NCBI RefSeq assembly: GCF_001954275.1
Contig: NZ_MBEU01000078.1
Coordinates: 1 to 39,815 of the forward strand
Source of the DNA: Mycobacterium sp. IS-836
GTDB lineage: Bacteria; Actinomycetota; Actinomycetes; Mycobacteriales; Mycobacteriaceae
DNA: 39,815 nt
Reading direction: 5' to 3'
Below the pieces are notes generated by a model. The model was given only the letters and a program-made list of their open reading frames with translations, was not told the origin of the DNA and ran no database searches. Numbering within the stretch: position 1 is the stretch's first letter; the number at the start of each line of letters is the position of its first letter. This document shows positions 34,280-39,815 of the stretch, one piece after another. The translations under genes were made by a program, and so were the position numbers.

Positions 34280-35146
34280 ATGGCACGCGTTTGTGTCGTC
34301 GGCAGCGTGAACATGGACCTGACGTTCGACGTCAATGCCCTGCCCCGGCCCGGCGAGACCGTGTTGGCGTCGTCGTTGACCTACGCGCCCGGCGGCAAGG
34401 GCGGCAACCAAGCGGTGGCCGCCGCTCGTGCCGGCGCAAGCGTGCAATTCGTCGGCGCCCTCGGTGACGATCCGGCCGCCGAACAGTTGCGGGCGCACCT
34501 CTCGGTCAATGGGGTTGGGCTCGACGGCACCATCGCGATACCCGGACCGAGCGGGACTGCGATCATCGTCGTCGACGCCGGCGCCGAGAACACCATCGTG
34601 GTGGCACCGGGTGCTAACGGACGGCTGACGTTGGCCGCCACCGCAGTCTCGGTGATCACCGGTTGCGAGGTGTTGTTGACCCAGTTGGAAATTCCGGTTC
34701 CGACGGCGGTGGCCGCCGCTCGTGCGGGGCGATCGGCAGGAGCCGTCGTCATGGTCAATGCCTCACCGGCCGGCCAGGACCAGAGCTCGCTGGCCGAGCT
34801 GGCCTCCGTCGCGGACGTGGTGATCGCCAACGAAGCCGAAGCCGACGAATGGCCTTGGCGCCCAACCCACTTGGTGACCACCTTGGGTGCGCGCGGAGCG
34901 AACTGCGTCAGCGCCGACGACGAGTTCTGGGTACCCGCCCCGGCCGTCAAAGCGGTGGACACCACCGGTGCCGGCGACGTCTTCGCGGGAGTACTGGCCG
35001 CGTGCTGGCCACGCAACTCGGGCGTGCGAGCCGAGCGGCTGCGCGCGCTGCAGCGCGCCTGTGCCGCGGCGGCGCTGTCGACACAGGTACCCGGCGCCGG
35101 CGACTGCGCACCGGATGCCGCGGCGATCGAGGCCGCGCTGCGCTAG
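34280..35146 (+). CDS. rbsK: Ribokinase, PfkB family
   Basis: A 288-residue PfkB-type sugar kinase expected to convert ribose to ribose-5-phosphate. Motifs: VVGSVNMDLTF, the first PfkB signature GGKGGNQAVAAARAGA, GPSGTAIIVVDAGAENTIVV, and the second signature DTTGAGDVFAGVLAA with the catalytic Asp. It stands alone on the plus strand; no ribose transporter or regulator is adjacent. Its TAG stop shares a CTAG palindrome with the nadE stop on the other strand (35143-35146). M. tuberculosis has an extra gene, Rv2437, between the two. Confidence 0.92.
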   Translation: MARVCVVGSVNMDLTFDVNALPRPGETVLASSLTYAPGGKGGNQAVAAARAGASVQFVGALGDDPAAEQLRAHLSVNGVGLDGTIAIPGPSGTAIIVVDAGAENTIVVAPGANGRLTLAATAVSVITGCEVLLTQLEIPVPTAVAAARAGRSAGAVVMVNASPAGQDQSSLAELASVADVVIANEAEADEWPWRPTHLVTTLGARGANCVSADDEFWVPAPAVKAVDTTGAGDVFAGVLAACWPRNSGVRAERLRALQRACAAAALSTQVPGAGDCAPDAAAIEAALR

Positions 35147-37185
35147 TCCTCGGGGACTTCGCGCTCGATCTCGTCGAGCCAGATGCGCGCGGACATGTCC
35201 GACGGAGCACGCCAATCCCCGCGCGGCGACAGCGCTCCGCCGTGAGACACCTTGGGGCCGTTAGGCAATGCCGAGCGCTTGAACTGACTGAAAGAGTAGA
35301 ACCGCTGCACGAAGACGCCCAGCCAGTGCCTGATCTCCTTGAGCGAATAGGACGGCCTCTTGTCCTCGGGGAATCCCGCCGGCCAGGTCCCACGCTCGGG
35401 GTCGCTCCACGCATGCCAAGCCAGAAACGCGATCTTCGACGGACGGAATCCGAAGCGCAACACGTGGAACAGTGAAAAGTCTTGCAGGGCAAACGGACCG
35501 ACCTTCGCCTCGCTGCTCTGCAGCTCCTCCTCTTCACCGCTGGGCACGAGTTCCGGGGTGATCTCAGTGTCGAGCACCGACTGCAGCACCTCGCACACGT
35601 CAGATTCGAATTGCCCCGACGAGATGACCCAGCGGATCAGGTGCTGGATCAGGGTCTTGGGCACGCCGCCGTTGACGTTGTAATGCGACATCTGGTCGCC
35701 GACACCGTATGTCGACCAGCCCAGGCCGAGCTCGGAGAGATCGCCTGTGCCCAGCACGATGCCGCCGCGCTGGTTGGCCAGCCGGAACAGGTAGTCGGTG
35801 CGCAGTCCGGCCTGCACGTTCTCGAAGGTGACGTCGTAGACCTTCTCGCCGCGCGAGAACGGGTGATCCATCTCCTTGAGCATCAGCGCCGCGGTGTCGC
35901 GGATGTCGATCTCGGAGAAGGTGACACCAAGCGCGCGGCACAGCTCGATCGCATTGCGCTTGGTGCGATCTCCAGTGGCGAAGCCGGGCAGCGTGAACGC
36001 CAGAATGTCGCTGCGTGGCCGCTCTTCGCGGTCCATCGCCCGCGCGGCGACGATCAGCGCATGAGTGGAATCCAGCCCACCGGAAATCCCGATCACGACC
36101 TTCGGGTAGTTCAGGGCACGCAGCCGCTGTTCCAGCCCCGCGACCTGGATGTTGTACGCCTCGTAGCAATCCTGTTGCAGCCGTTCCGGATCGGCCGGCA
36201 CGAACGGAAAGCGCTCGACCTCGCGCCGCAGCCCGATGTCGCCGGCCGGCGGGTCCAGCTTGAACCCGATGCGGCGGAACGATTCCGCCGACGCGCGATG
36301 GTGACGGCGGTTGTCGTCGAACGTCCCCATCCGCATCCGCTCGGCGCGAAGCAGTCCGGTGTCGACGTCGGCCACCGACCGTCGCTCCCCCTTGGGGAAC
36401 CGCTCGGACGAGGCGAGCTGCACGCCGTTCTCCCAGATCATGGTCTGGCCGTCCCAGGCCAGGTCGGTGGTGGATTCGCCCTCCCCCGCGGCGGCGTAGA
36501 CGTAGGCGGCCAGGCAACGCGACGACGCCGAGCGGGCCAGCAGGCAGCGGTCCTCGGCGCGCCCGATCGTGATCGGACTACCGGACAGGTTCGCCAGCAC
36601 CGTCGCACCGGCCAGCGCCGCCTCCGCACTGGGCGGGATCGGCACGAACATGTCCTCGCAGATTTCGACGTGCAACACGAGGTCGGGCAGGTCGGAAGCG
36701 GCGAACAGCAGATCGGGACCGAACGGAGCCTCAATGTCGCCGAACCGGATGACGCCGCGCTCGTCGTCTCCAGGCGAGATCTGGCGACGCTCGTAGAACT
36801 CCCGGTAGGTCGGCAGGTACGACTTGGGCGCCACCCCAAGCACCGCGCCCCGGTGGATGACGACGGCGGTGTTGTAGATGCGCTGCCCGTAACGCAGCGG
36901 GGCGCCGACCACCAGCACCGGCAATAGATCGGCCGAGGCGGCAACGAGGTCGGACACGGCGGCTTCGACGTCGTCGAGCAAGAGGTCCTGCAGCACGATG
37001 TCTTCGATGGAGTAACCGGACAGCGTCAGCTCCGGGAAGACGGCCAGGGCCACGCCGTCGTCATGGCACTCGCGCGCCAACCGCAAGACCGACTCGGCGT
37101 TGGCCGCCGGATCGCCGATCGTGGTGTGGTGTGTGCACGCGGCGACCCGGACAAACCCCTGGCTATAGCAGTTGTAAAAGTCCAT
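35143..37185 (-). CDS. nadE: Glutamine-dependent NAD+ synthetase
   Basis: A 680-residue two-domain enzyme that amidates deamido-NAD using glutamine-derived ammonia. The N-terminal nitrilase-fold amidase has the triad in FPELTLSGYS (Glu), PKSYLPTYREFYE (Lys) and HVEICEDMFVP (Cys). The C-terminal synthetase has the PP-loop ISGGLDSTHALIV and GTGDLSELGLGWSTYGVGDQ. The length matches mycobacterial NadE (about 679). The ATG at 37185 gives the family N-terminus (MDFYNCYSQGFVRVAACTHH). It acts after NadD, encoded 9 kb away here. Confidence 0.97.
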   Translation of the reverse strand: MDFYNCYSQGFVRVAACTHHTTIGDPAANAESVLRLARECHDDGVALAVFPELTLSGYSIEDIVLQDLLLDDVEAAVSDLVAASADLLPVLVVGAPLRYGQRIYNTAVVIHRGAVLGVAPKSYLPTYREFYERRQISPGDDERGVIRFGDIEAPFGPDLLFAASDLPDLVLHVEICEDMFVPIPPSAEAALAGATVLANLSGSPITIGRAEDRCLLARSASSRCLAAYVYAAAGEGESTTDLAWDGQTMIWENGVQLASSERFPKGERRSVADVDTGLLRAERMRMGTFDDNRRHHRASAESFRRIGFKLDPPAGDIGLRREVERFPFVPADPERLQQDCYEAYNIQVAGLEQRLRALNYPKVVIGISGGLDSTHALIVAARAMDREERPRSDILAFTLPGFATGDRTKRNAIELCRALGVTFSEIDIRDTAALMLKEMDHPFSRGEKVYDVTFENVQAGLRTDYLFRLANQRGGIVLGTGDLSELGLGWSTYGVGDQMSHYNVNGGVPKTLIQHLIRWVISSGQFESDVCEVLQSVLDTEITPELVPSGEEEELQSSEAKVGPFALQDFSLFHVLRFGFRPSKIAFLAWHAWSDPERGTWPAGFPEDKRPSYSLKEIRHWLGVFVQRFYSFSQFKRSALPNGPKVSHGGALSPRGDWRAPSDMSARIWLDEIEREVPED

Positions 37186-37243
37186 CGCCCTTCCATTGTC
37201 GCCTGGCCGGTGTCAATAAGCACGCGCCGGGTATCCCCAACAG

Positions 37244-37783
37244 ATGAGCGACACCGCCGTCGTCGTCATCGACATGATGAACACCTATCAGCATCCCGAT
37301 GCTGAAGATCTAGTACCCAATGTGGGCAAGATCATCGACCCGCTGGCCGATTTGGTCCGGCGCGCACGCGAATCCGACGACGTCGACCTGGTGTACGTGA
37401 ACGACAACTACGGCGATTTCACCGCCCAGTTCTCCGACATCGTTCGCGCCGCGCTCGACGGCGCGCAGCCCGATCTGGTGAAACCGATCGTGCCGTCCGG
37501 GGATTGCCGCGTCATGACCAAGGTCCGGCACAGCGCGTTCTACGCCACGGCGCTGGCCTATCTGCTCGGCCGCCTCGAGACCGACCGGTTGATCCTGACC
37601 GGCCAGGTCACCGAGCAATGCATCCTCTACAGCGCGCTCGATGCCTACGTGCGGCACTTTCAGGTGGTGATTCCCACCGACGCCGTCGCCCACATCGACG
37701 CCGACCTGGGCGCGGCGGCGCTGAAGATGATGGAGCAGAACATGTCCGCCGAACTCACCACCGCGGCCGACTGCCTCGGCTAA
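37244..37783 (+). CDS. Isochorismatase-family cysteine hydrolase
   Basis: A 179-residue member of the cysteine hydrolase fold that includes isochorismatases, nicotinamidases and other amidases. The catalytic triad is visible as Asp in VVVIDMMNTY, Lys in MTKVRHSAFYAT and Cys in TGQVTEQCILYSALDAY, the latter preceded by the Val-Thr cis-peptide site. Metal-binding residues typical of nicotinamidase (DxHxxxH) are not evident; YVNDNYGDF occupies that stretch. The substrate is unknown. It is divergent from nadE across 58 bp. Confidence 0.85.
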   Translation: MSDTAVVVIDMMNTYQHPDAEDLVPNVGKIIDPLADLVRRARESDDVDLVYVNDNYGDFTAQFSDIVRAALDGAQPDLVKPIVPSGDCRVMTKVRHSAFYATALAYLLGRLETDRLILTGQVTEQCILYSALDAYVRHFQVVIPTDAVAHIDADLGAAALKMMEQNMSAELTTAADCLG

Positions 37784-38058
37784 GCGCGGCGTGCATGCGC
37801 AATCCGGGCCTGTCAGCGGATGACAACGACGCCGAGACGTGAGGTCCCAACTGTTTGTATTGACCGAAGGACATTGCGGTACCGGCAATTTCGGACTTTA
37901 TCTGCTCGCGATGATCTCGACTAGCTCAAGCATCCCATCACCAACTCGGCCTTGGCGTTTGACTACGACGATCATGTCGACAGCGGGTTAGCCGATGCCA
38001 GCGCACGACCGCGGTCAACTGACTCGCGTTTCCCAAAGTCGGCTTTAGACTAGGCAGG
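37784..38058. other. Intergenic region before the ESX toxin module
   Basis: No convincing gene, RNA or long repeat is seen in these 275 bases. TAGACT at 38046-38051 could be a -10 box for the next gene, but it lies only 7 bases before its start. It would therefore give a very short leader or a leaderless transcript. No matching -35 element is evident. Confidence 0.5.
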
Positions 38059-38358
38059 GTGGCGGATACAATCCGAGTCAGCAATGAGGGGCTGCAGGTA
38101 TTGGCAGCGCATTGTGGCGCGGTGTCGGAGAGGTTGCTAGCAGCGACTCCGGTGCCAAGCATTGGGTTAACAACCCAGGCGACATCCGGTGCCGTCGGGA
38201 CCGCGTATTCGGCCCTTGCCGCGGCCATCACCGTTTTGGCGGGACGAGCCCAGGCAAGTGCAGTCAAAGCCGCTGTGGCGGGTGCTGGGTTTACCGCCGC
38301 CGACGATTCCGGTGCCCAGAGCCTCGCGGCGATAGGTACCTCGATCGGCCGCGTCTGA
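38059..38358 (+). CDS. EspC-like small type VII secretion target protein (DUF2580-like)
   Basis: A 99-residue helical Ala-rich protein starting at GTG. It resembles the EspC/DUF2580 group of small ESX-secreted proteins: MADTIRVSNEGLQVLAAHC followed by a second long Ala-rich helix (AYSALAAAITVLAGRAQ) and a C-terminal TAADDSGAQSLAAI. These usually form a helical-hairpin partner for a larger secreted protein encoded next to them. The following gene starts three bases after this stop without its own ribosome site, so the two are translated together. The family call is from pattern recognition. Confidence 0.72.
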   Translation: MADTIRVSNEGLQVLAAHCGAVSERLLAATPVPSIGLTTQATSGAVGTAYSALAAAITVLAGRAQASAVKAAVAGAGFTAADDSGAQSLAAIGTSIGRV

Positions 38359-38361
38359 CCA

Positions 38362-39594
38362 ATGGCCGCGGTGGTTGGTGCCGGGGCGCCGAGCTTGTCA
38401 CAGGTCCAGGCCTGGGACGTCGCTCACCTAGAAAACGCGGCTAGGGACTGGACGGATACCGCCCAACGTTGGGAGGCCTCATTCACTTCGATTCACCGGG
38501 TGTCTGTATCACCAGGCGGGATGGTCTGGGAAGGTGCCGCCGCAGAGGCGGCCCAGGAGAGAGCCTTTTCTGATCTCGTAAGAGTGCGGGGGTTGGCTGA
38601 TGTCCTCCACGAATCCGCTGCGATAGCGCGCCGAGGCGCAGAGACGCTCTATTCCGCCAAGCGGAGTGTGCTGAACGCGGTCGAGGAGGCCAACGCCGCC
38701 GGATATCGAGTGGGCGAAGACCTCTCAGTAGTACCACCGCCGAAGAGCGGCCTATCCGGTGAGGCCCAAGCGCAGGTCTACGCGGCCGACATCCAAGAAC
38801 GCGCGGCCCAACTAGCCGCCCATGACAAAGAGATCGCCGCCAACATAAGCGCCGCCACCGCGCCGCTCAACGCCGTCACGTTCCATGAGCCGCCACCCAC
38901 GCCCAGCGACGACAAGCCCAGAATTCAAGCCGTCGATCAGCACACATTCAAAGACGCTCCGAATCCAGAGCCCGAACCTCCGCCGGGCGGATGGAGCGAC
39001 GACCCCCTAATGCGTGCCGCACAAAAAATCGCCTACGGACACGCCGGTGGACCGGACGGGCACCTCGGTGAGTTCCCTGGGATGACCAAGGATCAGCTCG
39101 CCGACCTCATACACAACATGTTCACCCACGATCCCAAGGGCTTAATAGTGGGTCGAACTGCCGACGGTGCGCCCGTGCTGTACGACCCAAAAAACAATGT
39201 GGTGGTAATCCGGGACCCGAAGGGCGCCGACTGCGGAACCGTATTTAAGCCGGACAAAGGTGCCCAGTATGTGCTGGGCGACGGCAACACACCTGGCAAG
39301 ATTGCCACGCGGGAGCCGTCTATCCCGCCCGGGCAACTTTCCGATGGTCCCATTTCGGCACCCAGTCAGCAGCCGCGGACTGCGCCAGCCGAGCCTGCCC
39401 CATCCGCTCCGCATTCTCCCGTTGAGGTACACCCGGCACCCAAGCCACAAGCACCGTCGGTTAAGGAAGGGCCAATGATCGCCGGCGGACCCGGCGAGCC
39501 CTTGGGGCCCACGCTGGCACCACCCCCGCATTGGCACGGGCCGCATGTGCTTGGCGATACCGCCGAAGAACCGTGGGAAGAGGACCACCATTGA
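38362..39594 (+). CDS. Predicted ESX-secreted polymorphic toxin with central RNase-like domain
   Basis: A 410-residue, three-part protein. Residues 1-175 form a long helical WXG-like secretion region (VQAWDVAHLENAARDWTDTA, then GGMVWEGAAAEAAQERAF). Residues about 180-215 are a Pro-rich linker. Residues about 222-300 resemble the BECR/RelE-like fold found in many polymorphic toxins: HLGEFPGMT (H234, E237), LADLIHNMFTHDPKG, VLYDP (Y274-P276) and TVFKP (K296). An 85-residue Pro-rich tail with a His/Glu/Asp-rich end follows. It is co-translated with the EspC-like gene, and a short gene begins 61 bases downstream, fitting a secretion partner-toxin-immunity order. Nuclease activity is inferred, not shown. 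Confidence 0.7.
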   Translation: MAAVVGAGAPSLSQVQAWDVAHLENAARDWTDTAQRWEASFTSIHRVSVSPGGMVWEGAAAEAAQERAFSDLVRVRGLADVLHESAAIARRGAETLYSAKRSVLNAVEEANAAGYRVGEDLSVVPPPKSGLSGEAQAQVYAADIQERAAQLAAHDKEIAANISAATAPLNAVTFHEPPPTPSDDKPRIQAVDQHTFKDAPNPEPEPPPGGWSDDPLMRAAQKIAYGHAGGPDGHLGEFPGMTKDQLADLIHNMFTHDPKGLIVGRTADGAPVLYDPKNNVVVIRDPKGADCGTVFKPDKGAQYVLGDGNTPGKIATREPSIPPGQLSDGPISAPSQQPRTAPAEPAPSAPHSPVEVHPAPKPQAPSVKEGPMIAGGPGEPLGPTLAPPPHWHGPHVLGDTAEEPWEEDHH

Positions 39595-39655
39595 TCCCGA
39601 ATTGCGACCGACTGTCTACCCGTGAAGATCCCTCAAACCTTATTAGGCTGAATCC

Positions 39656-39815
39656 ATGACTGCTGCGGAGAGGATCGATATCGACCTGACCGAAGATGAG
39701 CGCATGCTTCTTTGCCAGGGCCTCAACGAATACGGTGGGCCGATCCGCAATCAGCTCGTGATGGTCCGAGCTCTAGGCCTGTCCGACAAGGCAAGCTTCG
39801 ACACCGTGGTTAGCC
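39656..39815 (+). CDS. Putative immunity protein, 3' truncated by window edge
   Basis: Only the first 53 residues are present, beginning MTAAERIDIDLTEDERMLLC. The sequence is acidic at the N-terminus (IDIDLTEDE), which is common in inhibitors of basic nuclease domains. It follows the toxin-like gene by 61 bp on the same strand, so an immunity role is inferred from position. No family is recognised. There is no strong ribosome site before the ATG; TATTAG at 39640-39645 could be a -10 box. Confidence 0.6.
   Translation, partial: MTAAERIDIDLTEDERMLLCQGLNEYGGPIRNQLVMVRALGLSDKASFDTVVS

Noticed and set aside
37244..37783. Nicotinamidase (pncA) as identity of the cysteine hydrolase
   Set aside because: The metal-binding DxHxxxH pattern of nicotinamidases is not visible, although NAD genes are adjacent.
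1..39815. tRNA, rRNA, CRISPR arrays and insertion sequences
   Set aside because: No cloverleaf-like gene, spaced direct-repeat array, transposase or IS end was recognised anywhere in the window.

Overview
The window is a high-GC actinobacterial chromosome segment, and its gene order identifies it as Mycobacterium, probably a slow grower. From about 2.2 kb to 37.2 kb it follows the M. tuberculosis block lppR-lepA through nadE (Rv2403c-Rv2438c) in order and orientation, with several local replacements. Gene names rest on recalled family motifs and on this synteny; no database search was run.

Layout. (1) 1-2155: the 3' end of a non-ribosomal peptide synthetase (adenylation, carrier and thioesterase domains), cut by the window edge. 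(2) 2193-11182: lppR, lepA, a PemK/MazF-fold protein, a CBS-pair protein, an RNase Z-like hydrolase, an unrecognised membrane protein, and a tightly overlapping operon of circularly permuted ATP-grasp, alpha-E and transglutaminase-like genes. (3) 11329-15077: rpsT, holA, comEC and comEA. (4) 15262-23533: an 8.3-kb all-plus-strand accessory segment where M. tuberculosis carries eis. It holds two acyl-CoA dehydrogenases, a PPOX-fold flavin/F420 protein, an amine-dehydrogenase-like oxidoreductase, an mmpS-mmpL pair and an orphan membrane protein. (5) 23530-26785: nadD-rsfS-gpgP-octT-degV, overlapping genes that join NAD synthesis, ribosome silencing and methylglucose lipopolysaccharide synthesis. 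(6) 26854-30463: a VWA protein, a MoxR AAA+ ATPase and proA. (7) 30531-34180: a mechanosensitive channel with a cyclic-nucleotide-binding fold, translationally coupled to a receptor-type class III cyclase. (8) 34280-37783: rbsK, nadE and an isochorismatase-family hydrolase. (9) 38059-39815: a type VII secretion (ESX) toxin module made of an EspC-like small protein, a multidomain toxin and a truncated downstream gene that is probably the immunity protein.

Main points for a second look. The lepA reading frame has no ATG, GTG or TTG upstream of its P-loop; the likely native N-terminus lies in another frame, as if one 7-bp repeat unit had been lost. The coupled cyclase and channel have each lost the residues that normally make or bind cyclic nucleotides. 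The ESX module has its toxin-like fold in the middle of the protein, followed by a Pro-rich tail. The eis, PE24, ahpC/oxyR and PE25/PPE41 loci expected from M. tuberculosis synteny are absent here. In the paired acyl-CoA dehydrogenases, only the first subunit shows a plausible catalytic base.
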